Of a DNA stretch of 9,974 nt, positions 1 through 5,106 are shown one piece after another (position 1 is the stretch's first letter; every line of letters starts with the position of its first letter). A program made the translations under genes and the position numbers. Source of the stretch: Pontibacterium sp964228735. Lineage in GTDB: Bacteria; Pseudomonadota; Gammaproteobacteria; Pseudomonadales; Balneatricaceae. The notes under the pieces are model-generated. The model was given only the letters and a program-made list of their open reading frames with translations, searched no databases and had not been told where the DNA came from. The DNA is taken from the NCBI RefSeq assembly GCF_964228735.1, contig NZ_CAXRBQ010000098.1:1-9974 (forward strand), in the 5' to 3' direction.

Positions 1-62
1 ATGCCGTGCAATTGAAAAGACAACTTGGCGATATCGATACCAACGATGCTAATCTTACTCAT
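1..62 (-). CDS. IS110-family transposase, N-terminal fragment (runs off window)
   Basis: On the minus strand an ATG at 62-60 opens a frame of 20 full codons to the window edge, reading MSKISIVGIDIAKLSFQLHG. The motif VGIDIAK-x-x-FQLHG is the characteristic start of IS110/IS1111 transposases, with the Asp being the first acidic residue of the RuvC-like DEDD catalytic core. A strong ribosome-binding site (AGGGGG) sits about 7 nt upstream. The gene is cut only by the window edge; nothing seen suggests it is broken. The full protein should be roughly 320-400 residues and catalyse seeker-type, RNA-guided recombination of the element. Family assignment is confident despite the short piece; subgroup rests on the end structure at 116-134. 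Confidence 0.82.
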   Translation of the reverse strand, partial: MSKISIVGIDIAKLSFQLHG

Positions 63-134
63 AGTGGACCCCCTATCTAGTGATGCCGGTACAAACTTAA
101 TTGTGGCACTTAGGTGGGCGGGTCCATTTCATTT
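1..134 (-). mobile_element. Left end of an IS110-family (IS1111-type) insertion sequence, partial
   Basis: The segment reads, on the minus strand, from the putative element boundary at 134/135 through a 7-bp extension (AAATGAA, 134-128), a 12-bp subterminal inverted repeat (ATGGACCCGCCC, 127-116) and a short leader into the transposase start at 62. A 12-bp repeat set 7 bp inside the left end matches what is known of IS1111-type elements such as IS4321/IS5075, whose left extension is very similar (TAATGAG). The same 12 bp recurs inverted at 9958-9969. These elements encode a DEDD transposase, make no target duplication and use a guide-type noncoding RNA; in the IS1111 subgroup that RNA lies near the transposase 3' end, so it would be outside the window. 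The exact boundary is inferred, not proven. Confidence 0.72.
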
Positions 135-166
135 GCTACAGGTTCGAGGCGAAGCTAAACAACGTG

Positions 167-191
167 AAACCGGAGATTAGATCTCCGGTTT
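167..191 (-). terminator. Stem-loop overlapping the rarD stop codon
   Basis: A perfect 11-bp inverted repeat (AAACCGGAGAT / ATCTCCGGTTT) closes on a 3-nt loop at 178-180. On the plus strand it is followed by a T run (189-193); on the minus strand, the direction of rarD, only the three T of the stem follow before CACG. It is therefore probably a terminator, better formed for plus-strand transcription arriving from the insertion element side, but also placed to end rarD. The rarD stop codon (TAA, 179-177) lies within the structure. Confidence 0.6.
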
Positions 192-1100
192 TTCTAGTCC
201 GATCTCCTGGGCGGATTTAGCTATTTTGGCGCGGCGGAGGGCGTCGATGGAGAAGACGATAAAGCCTGCCCATACCAGCATGAAGGTGGTCAGACGTTCC
301 ATATCGATCGCTTCACCGAATATGAATACAGCAAGCAGGAAGTACAGCGTTGGTTCGATGTACTGCAGGATTGCGATGCTGGAGAGGTTTTTCATTCGCG
401 CCACACCGAAGGCGAACAGGCCCAACGGCAGGATAGTCATTGGTGCAGTTAGCGCCAGCAACAGACGTACGTTCTCTTCACCCGCTTCCCAGTGGGTCTG
501 CCCTGCCATACCGATCAGGTAAAACAACGCAAATGGCACCATCAGCAAGGCTTCTGCGGCCAGGCCGTTGAGGGTGTCGATCTTCACCTGCTTTTTGATG
601 ATGCCGTAACAACCAAATGCCAACGCGATACCCACGGTCAGCCATGGGAAACTATCAAGGCTCATACAGGCATAAAGGAATCCGCCTGCGCAGAGAATCA
701 AAGCGATCAGCTGCAGTGGCGTTAGCCGTTCCCCGAAGAACAATACGCCGATCAGGATACTGATTAGTGGTATCAGGAAGAACGCCAGACTCACCATCAA
801 GACCTGTCCGTTGGTTGCCCCCCACGTGTTCAGGTACCAGCTGGTTGAGATACACGCGGTCGAGAGGAATAACCAGAAGAAGGTCTTCGGGTCCATCAAC
901 AGCTTGAACACACGGAACGGGGTAACAGTCACCCACAGCAGCAACGCCATCAGTGGAACGGACCACAGCACACGCAGGGCAAATATCTCCATCGCTTCTA
1001 CCCCACGCAGGTGTTGGTAGAACAGAGGCAACAGGCCCCAAACGATGTAGGCGGAGGTGGTCCAGAACAGGCCACCCTGTGGCAGATTTGATGCTTGCAT
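177..1100 (-). CDS. rarD: RarD-type EamA-family permease
   Basis: This 307-residue integral membrane protein belongs to the drug/metabolite transporter superfamily (two EamA repeats, about ten membrane helices). The start, with GGLFWTTSAYIVWGLLPLFYQHL, matches the RarD signature seen in E. coli RarD (296 residues); later stretches such as WYLNTWGATNGQVLMVSLAFFLIPL and SIAILQYIEPTLYFLLAV are the usual RarD repeats. RarD proteins are annotated as chloramphenicol-sensitivity proteins, but their substrate is not established. The ATG at 1100 is the only Met near the family start; no strong ribosome-binding site precedes it. It has its own candidate promoter at 1152-1179 and is separated from the racemase operon by a terminator, so it is probably an independent unit, not part of the catabolic cassette. 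Confidence 0.93.
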   Translation of the reverse strand: MQASNLPQGGLFWTTSAYIVWGLLPLFYQHLRGVEAMEIFALRVLWSVPLMALLLWVTVTPFRVFKLLMDPKTFFWLFLSTACISTSWYLNTWGATNGQVLMVSLAFFLIPLISILIGVLFFGERLTPLQLIALILCAGGFLYACMSLDSFPWLTVGIALAFGCYGIIKKQVKIDTLNGLAAEALLMVPFALFYLIGMAGQTHWEAGEENVRLLLALTAPMTILPLGLFAFGVARMKNLSSIAILQYIEPTLYFLLAVFIFGEAIDMERLTTFMLVWAGFIVFSIDALRRAKIAKSAQEIGLEKPEI

Positions 1101-1151
1101 GTGCGTTTATACGGATTACTTTTTCACGAGAACTGAAATGGCGAAGCGCGC

Positions 1152-1179
1152 ATTATCCGTATGCACCAGTTTGGGTCAA
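1152..1179 (-). promoter_or_regulatory. Candidate sigma70 promoter of rarD
   Basis: Read on the minus strand, TTGACC (1179-1174) and GATAAT (1157-1152) are separated by 16 nt; each box matches the consensus at 5 of 6 positions. Transcription would begin near 1145, leaving a leader of about 45 nt before the rarD ATG. The rest of the 391-nt gap between rarD and the racemase gene holds the small structured patch at 1311-1348 and the terminator at 1385-1422; I see no gene in it. Confidence 0.55.
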
Positions 1180-1310
1180 TTCAAGATTTTTTACGTTTAC
1201 ATAAGTGATTCTGATATTTCATTCATAGTGAAAAAGTGTTTACGGTCGGTGTAATAAATAGGTTTAAAAACACGTATTTAGAATAGAAAAAGTCTATGGA
1301 GAGTATGTTG

Positions 1311-1348
1311 AGCAGTCCTTTGGACTGCTGGCAGCCCAAAGGCAGCCC
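1311..1348. repeat. Compact hairpin plus short direct repeat
   Basis: AGCAGTCC (1311-1318) and GGACTGCT (1322-1329) form a perfect 8-bp stem around TTT. It is followed at once by two copies of GGCAGCCC (1330-1337 and 1341-1348) separated by AAA. There is no T run on either strand, so it is not a standard terminator. It lies upstream of the rarD promoter and downstream of the operon terminator. Function unknown. Confidence 0.5.
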
Positions 1349-1384
1349 TACAAAGGGGACGTAGAAAAAAGAAACGGCAGACAT

Positions 1385-1422
1385 AAAAAAGCCGGCTCAG
1401 GGTGCAGCCCGAACCGGCTTTT
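1385..1422 (-). terminator. Rho-independent terminator of the ridA-oxidoreductase-racemase operon
   Basis: A 9-bp perfect stem (AAAAGCCGG at 1387-1395 with CCGGCTTTT at 1414-1422) encloses an 18-nt loop. Reading the minus strand it ends in six T (1390-1385). It begins 70 nt past the racemase stop codon and is the only strong terminator downstream of the three-gene operon. Confidence 0.85.
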
Positions 1423-1491
1423 GTGGTGCTCTCTGCCTATCAACAAGAGCCGTGCTGTAGGAAGAAAGAAGATAGAACTGTTTGTTCGCTC

Positions 1492-2208
1492 TTAAGCGAT
1501 CTGACGATCCGCGCCCGCAGCCACCATACGGGTAAGGCTGGTCAGATCATAGATTGGCAGACCAAACTGCTTCTGCAGTTTTGGGGCGAAAGTCGACAGG
1601 TCGGTACATTCAAGGACGATCGCGCCCACGTCTGGATTTTCTTCCAGCATGTTGCCGACTACACCACTCAGCTCTTCGTAGAACAGATCCATATCCAGAT
1701 CGTTGGTGTCGCCACGCAGGATCACTTCAGCAAACTGCTTCTGGTGCTGCATACCGGCAACCACGATTGGTTCGTCGGCGATGCCTACGCCTTTTAGGTG
1801 ATCTTCGGTCAGTGCATCACTGTTCGCGACAACCACACCTACCTTTTGGTCACGCTTCAGAAAGCGGGATACCAGTGGTACCTGAATCAGGCTGGACATA
1901 AATACCGGTACGTTTACCGCATCCGCGATCTCTTTCTGGTGCAGGGCCAGGAAGCCACAGCTACCGGTGATCGCTTTAACACCTTCGCGCTCGAGCTGCT
2001 GTGCTGCTTCGATAAATGGCTTGAGCAGCTCTGGATCACGTTCGCCGATCAGGCGATCGATGGTTGCACCTTTTACGGTGTGATACATGATCGGGAAGTC
2101 AAAGCTAGCCGGGTGCTTGATGTGGCCGTCTGGCTTCGGGAAGTAGGATTCCAGGGAGATTACGCCCAAGGTCATCCCGTAGTAGTTAATTCCACCTTTA
2201 AGAATCAT
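1492..2208 (-). CDS. Aspartate/glutamate racemase-family protein
   Basis: The 238-residue soluble protein has the two-domain layout of the Asp/Glu/hydantoin racemase superfamily, with the two expected catalytic cysteines: Cys84 in TGSCGFLA and Cys201 in VLECTDLS. Family members racemise or isomerise carboxylated substrates without cofactor by two-base cysteine chemistry. The N-terminus (KGGINYYGMTLGVISLESYFPKP) matches a poorly characterised catabolic branch, not glutamate racemase MurI. The ATG at 2208 is favoured because these family residues begin at once and TAGGA lies upstream at good spacing; Met12 would cut into the first strand. It is the last gene of a minus-strand operon, 44 nt after the oxidoreductase gene. 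The likely role is interconverting the stereoisomers of the imported compound so that the oxidoreductase can use it; the substrate is unknown. A hydantoin racemase or maleate isomerase-like activity remains possible. Confidence 0.88.
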   Translation of the reverse strand: MILKGGINYYGMTLGVISLESYFPKPDGHIKHPASFDFPIMYHTVKGATIDRLIGERDPELLKPFIEAAQQLEREGVKAITGSCGFLALHQKEIADAVNVPVFMSSLIQVPLVSRFLKRDQKVGVVVANSDALTEDHLKGVGIADEPIVVAGMQHQKQFAEVILRGDTNDLDMDLFYEELSGVVGNMLEENPDVGAIVLECTDLSTFAPKLQKQFGLPIYDLTSLTRMVAAGADRQIA

Positions 2209-2252
2209 TTCAGTATCCTATTTAGCGAATCTACGAGTACGTTCGAAGACTC

Positions 2253-3494
2253 TTATGCGAATCGTGTCGCAGAGAACGGAGTCAGGTCCACTGAGGTTGC
2301 CTGCCCCTGTACACATTCTGTAATCAGTTTGCCGGTTACCGCGGCAAAGGTCAGCCCAAGGTGACCATGACCAAAGGCCACTTTCACCCGTGGGTGCTTG
2401 TCTACGGTGCCGATTACTGGCAGCGAGTCCGGTGTTGATGGACGGCTACCCACCCAGGTCGACTTGATCGACGGGTTGTTGCCCAGCATCACCTTGGCGT
2501 GTTCCAGCATTGCATCGGCGCGCTGCGGATTAAGCGGTGCATCGGCAAATGCGAATTCAGCCGTTCCGGCCAGGCGCACACCACCATCCATCGGTGTCAG
2601 AAAGACGGCTTTATCCAGCCAACCCACCGGGCGACTCAGCGCTTTAGCACCGATATCCAGTGTCAGGTGGTAACCGCGTTCGCTCACCATCGGAATCTTG
2701 ATGCCCATGCTGGCGAGGATCTCTTTTGATGCCACACCGGTACACACGACAACCTGATCATATTTCACAGTATCGCCCGTAAGACGCACTGTTACGTCAT
2801 AATCGCCCGGTTCAACCGCTTGCACCTGGTTTTGCAGGATCACACCGCCGTTGGCGGTAAAGTGGTCGGCGTAGCGACGACACAGCTCCACCGGGCTAAC
2901 GGTGAACCGTGTGTCAGGATAAAAAACGCCACCGGCATGAAAATCAGCTAAGTCCGGTTCCAGCTCTCGAACCTGGTTGGCATTCAGGAACTCAAGGTTT
3001 ACACCCTGATCTCTACGTTCCTGCAAGTCGCCTTGCTGCGCGGTGGCAAAACCTTCCTCTGTAGCGAACAGCCCCAAACAACCTTCGGCTTTTACAAGGT
3101 CCTGCGCATTGGTCAGGTCCAACAGCTCCTGGTCTGTCTGGCGGGTCAGTTCCTGCAGAGATTTCAGTGCAACCTTGCCCTTCGCGTACTTCGCTGGGAA
3201 ACAGGCTTTTAAGAATTCCCAGCCATACGGCATTAAAGAAGGCAGGTAGCTGCCCTGCATGGAGAGCGGGCTGGTTTTATCCAGCAGCATCCCCGGCATC
3301 TTGCGCATCATCGCAAACTTGGAAAATGGCAAGCGGGCATAGTCAGCAAACAGACCGGCGTTGCCGAAAGAAGCGCCCATACCCGGGGCCTCTCGATCGA
3401 TCAACGTCACTTTATACCCTGCTTTCTGGAGGTGCAGTGCGGTCGCGAGGCCAACAACGCCAGCCCCGAGTATTCCTATATGTGAACTTTGCAT
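2253..3494 (-). CDS. DadA-like FAD-dependent D-amino-acid oxidoreductase
   Basis: The 413-residue protein is a DAO-fold flavoenzyme. An N-terminal FAD-binding Rossmann motif is visible (GILGAGVVGLATA, glycines at 10-15, with acidic Asp33 ending the second strand), then the FAD loop GASFGNAGLF (40-49), the substrate-domain motif SERGYHL (271-277) and the C-terminal GSRPSTPDSLPVIG (349-362) and GHGHLGLT (375-382) typical of DadA and related amine oxidoreductases. Such enzymes oxidise a D-amino acid (or a secondary amine such as D-hydroxyproline) to an imine, passing electrons to the respiratory chain or oxygen. Length is near that of DadA (about 430). No signal peptide is seen. The start at 3494 leads straight into the Rossmann fold, but no clear ribosome-binding site precedes it; a hairpin (3503-3520) lies there instead. 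The neighbouring ridA-like and racemase genes fit a D-amino acid substrate, which cannot be identified from sequence. Confidence 0.88.
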   Translation of the reverse strand: MQSSHIGILGAGVVGLATALHLQKAGYKVTLIDREAPGMGASFGNAGLFADYARLPFSKFAMMRKMPGMLLDKTSPLSMQGSYLPSLMPYGWEFLKACFPAKYAKGKVALKSLQELTRQTDQELLDLTNAQDLVKAEGCLGLFATEEGFATAQQGDLQERRDQGVNLEFLNANQVRELEPDLADFHAGGVFYPDTRFTVSPVELCRRYADHFTANGGVILQNQVQAVEPGDYDVTVRLTGDTVKYDQVVVCTGVASKEILASMGIKIPMVSERGYHLTLDIGAKALSRPVGWLDKAVFLTPMDGGVRLAGTAEFAFADAPLNPQRADAMLEHAKVMLGNNPSIKSTWVGSRPSTPDSLPVIGTVDKHPRVKVAFGHGHLGLTFAAVTGKLITECVQGQATSVDLTPFSATRFA

Positions 3495-3502
3495 ACACGC
3501 TA

Positions 3503-3520
3503 CGCGGCAGCAGTGCCGCG
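3503..3520 (-). promoter_or_regulatory. Intercistronic hairpin at the ribosome-binding region of the oxidoreductase gene
   Basis: CGCGGCA (3503-3509) and TGCCGCG (3514-3520) form a perfect 7-bp GC-rich stem with a 4-nt loop in the 36-nt gap between the ridA-like gene and the oxidoreductase gene. Its base ends 8 nt before the oxidoreductase ATG, where a ribosome-binding site would normally lie, and no T run follows. It may limit translation of the flavoenzyme relative to RidA or protect the mRNA; either is inference. Confidence 0.5.
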
Positions 3521-3530
3521 CCTCAAAAAC

Positions 3531-3878
3531 TTAAGGATTGGCAGCTACGACCTGGATCTCGACCAGCAGCTCAGGGCGTGCCAGACGAGATTCAACACAG
3601 GCGCGAACCGGTGCGTTTTCACTGTCTACCCAGGCATCCCACACTTCGTTCATCTGTGCGAACTGGCGGATATCAGATACCCAGATGTTGGCGCTGATCA
3701 GGTTGCTCTTATCAGTGCCTGCGTCTGCCAACAGCGCATCGATCTGAGCCAAAATCTGACGGGTCTGGCCAGCCATGTCTTCGGATGGATCTTTAGCAAC
3801 CTGACCGGCGGTCCAAACCAGGTTGGCGAAGCTCACCAGCTGACTCATGCGTTGATTGGAATGTTGGCGTTGGATCAT
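3531..3878 (-). CDS. RidA-family (YoaB-like) imine deaminase
   Basis: The 115-residue protein belongs to the RidA/YER057c/UK114 family of small trimeric proteins that hydrolyse reactive 2-imino acids and enamines to keto acids and ammonia. The segment QILAQIDALLADAGTDKSNL, then MNEVWDAWV and APVRACVE, closely resembles E. coli YoaB as I recall it. Arg92 in PVRACVE corresponds to the substrate-carboxylate arginine of RidA (Arg105 in E. coli RidA), and Glu107 in LVEIQVVA to the conserved glutamate near the C-terminus. It is the first gene of the operon, directly upstream of a flavoenzyme whose product would be an imine, so disposal of that intermediate is the natural role. The ATG at 3878 gives the usual family N-terminus (MIQRQ...), although only a weak GTGAG ribosome-binding site is seen. 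YoaB-like members are less studied than RidA itself. Confidence 0.9.
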   Translation of the reverse strand: MIQRQHSNQRMSQLVSFANLVWTAGQVAKDPSEDMAGQTRQILAQIDALLADAGTDKSNLISANIWVSDIRQFAQMNEVWDAWVDSENAPVRACVESRLARPELLVEIQVVAANP

Positions 3879-3955
3879 CTTTTACTCACTTATTATTGGT
3901 TGTTACAGCTGGCTATCGCGGTGGCGTAATGGCACACGGGCCAGTTCTTCCCTGA

Positions 3956-3983
3956 TTTCGTCTTTTGTCTTTCGTCTTTTGTC
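3956..3983. repeat. Perfect 14-bp tandem duplication
   Basis: TTTCGTCTTTTGTC occurs twice with no gap (3956-3969 and 3970-3983). On the minus strand it reads GACAAAAGACGAAA twice, about 80-105 nt upstream of the ridA-like start. It could be a pair of regulator sites or simple replication slippage; the 14-bp period is not a whole number of helical turns. Confidence 0.75.
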
Positions 3984-3986
3984 GGC

Positions 3987-4001
3987 GCACTGCAACAGTG
4001 C
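3987..4001. promoter_or_regulatory. Perfect 15-bp palindrome, possible operator
   Basis: GCACTG and CAGTGC are separated by CAA, three bases after the tandem repeat. The dyad symmetry and position about 110-125 nt upstream of the ridA-like gene suit a dimeric regulator. No T run follows it and no gene ends nearby, so a terminator is unlikely. Confidence 0.4.
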
Positions 4002-4627
4002 TGATCAAACAGCAGCCTGAATCTTGAAGTGTGTAACCGATGCCCACTTGTGGCGGGATATGGGTGTCACCCGTGTACAACAACAGGGATTACCGAAACG
4101 GATAAGAGAAGGGGTCGAGATGCGATGTGATCAGACGGGTAATGTCTTTGGTCACAAACGATACGTACACCGAGGTTCTTCTTTTATTGTTATGTTCGGC
4201 CTGTCGTTTTACACGATTCAGGTCAGAGCCGTGATGCGATTTATTATTTGCTTCGAAAAACATAATGCCAAATCGTAAATATTTAACATGTCATCAGATT
4301 TGCTTATGTTTGTATTTTTCGGGCTTCCGCCCTGCCCTCGATAGAAAGCTGGAAACCGCTCAGCCAATGTCCCTACATATTTCCTGCCTATAGTAAGAAA
4401 TGAGACGCCCCTGTTTATCCAGGAGGTGCGCCTCAAAACATAAGCCAAACTTATATAATCAAATATTTTTTCGAATTGTATATATATTCGGTTTATTTAC
4501 ACTGGATAAATCAGCGGCCTATGGCGTGGGTAATTCAATCACCACTGCGGTACAGAACGCCCACCAAAGCCACCGTGTGAACGGTTGGTGCAGGTCGATA
4601 AAAATAAGAAATACTTCAGGTATTACA

Positions 4628-5092
4628 ATGGATAGAAGAAAAATAGACGTCGTTCTATCGACGTTCTTGATCATCGCTTCGGTGATCATCCTGACAAACG
4701 ACAGCCTTGCTGAGGGTGGTGCTGACAGCGAAATGGGCATTCTGTTTCTGCCCCGTGTCGTAGCCGGCTTTATCATCATCTTCGCCGCAACTATCGCTAT
4801 CCAGTCCTTCATGAAACTGTCTAAAGGCGCAGCGATGGAAGGCCAGGAAGTGATTACCACCGACGGATTCTCCGGCATTTTTATCTATGTAGGTATCTTC
4901 GTCGCGTACTGGCTGGCCGTACCTCACCTTGGCTTCATGGTTACTACACCATTTGTCATGCTCGGTGTTGCTTATCTGCTGGGTGGCCGCAACTGGCTGC
5001 CGATCATCCTGATGTCTGCTATTACCCCCGTGCTGATCTATTACGGATCCCGTGAGTATCTGCGGGTGTACCTGCCAACCTGGACGCTGTAA
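4628..5092 (+). CDS. tctB: TctB-like small membrane subunit of a tripartite tricarboxylate transporter
   Basis: The 154-residue protein has four to five hydrophobic segments (about residues 7-25, 42-60, 82-102, 105-118 and 122-140) and the typical TctB start MDRRKIDVVLSTFLIIASVIIL, followed by a short periplasmic loop before FLPRVVAGFIIIFA. The end GSREYLRVYLPTW is also common in the family. TctB is the small, poorly conserved partner of TctA in secondary, binding-protein-dependent uptake of carboxylates. The frame is open upstream to 4400, but the ATG at 4628 is preferred: family similarity begins there, CAGG lies 7 nt upstream, and the upstream translation is not membrane-like. It heads the operon, 14 nt before tctA. 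The substrate cannot be inferred from this subunit; the gene symbol denotes the family only. Confidence 0.9.
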   Translation: MDRRKIDVVLSTFLIIASVIILTNDSLAEGGADSEMGILFLPRVVAGFIIIFAATIAIQSFMKLSKGAAMEGQEVITTDGFSGIFIYVGIFVAYWLAVPHLGFMVTTPFVMLGVAYLLGGRNWLPIILMSAITPVLIYYGSREYLRVYLPTWTL

Positions 5093-5106
5093 GGGGAGAT
5101 ATTCAG

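Larger units (their letters stand above)
3879..4627. promoter_or_regulatory. Divergent control region between the ridA operon and the tct operon
   Basis: This 749-bp gap separates two divergent operons and I see no convincing gene in it. It contains the 14-bp tandem repeat (3956-3983), the palindrome at 3987-4001 and a very AT-rich stretch (about 4449-4500). In that stretch TATAAT (4454-4459) is a perfect -10 box for the tct direction, but there is no acceptable -35 box 16-18 nt upstream, which would fit an activator-dependent promoter, for instance under one of the LysR proteins. The leader from there to tctB would be about 165 nt. GAGG-TGCG-CCTC (4423-4434) is a small palindrome where the -35 would be. 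A minus-strand promoter for ridA was not clearly found. Confidence 0.5.

Noticed and set aside
1492..3878. Hydantoin utilisation operon
   Set aside because: The racemase superfamily includes hydantoin racemases, but no hydantoinase or carbamoylase is present, and the flavoenzyme plus RidA point to oxidative deamination instead.
4024..4278. Open frame of 84 codons on the plus strand in the control region
   Set aside because: It starts with TTG without a ribosome-binding site, its translation shows no recognisable domain or membrane pattern, and it overlaps a region rich in regulatory features.
4321..4332. GGGC-TTCC-GCCC hairpin as a terminator
   Set aside because: The stem is only 4 bp, no T run follows on either strand, and no gene ends nearby.
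3518..4438. 11-bp direct repeat GCGCCTCAAAA at 3518-3528 and 4428-4438
   Set aside because: Matches of this length are expected by chance in 10 kb, and the two contexts differ in role.
4218..4448. Open frame of 76 codons on the minus strand in the control region
   Set aside because: TTG start, no recognisable motif, and it runs across the AT-rich promoter region; most likely chance.
4400..4627. Upstream extension of tctB by 76 codons
   Set aside because: The extra residues are basic and not TctB-like. The ATG at 4628 has a ribosome-binding site and matches the family start.
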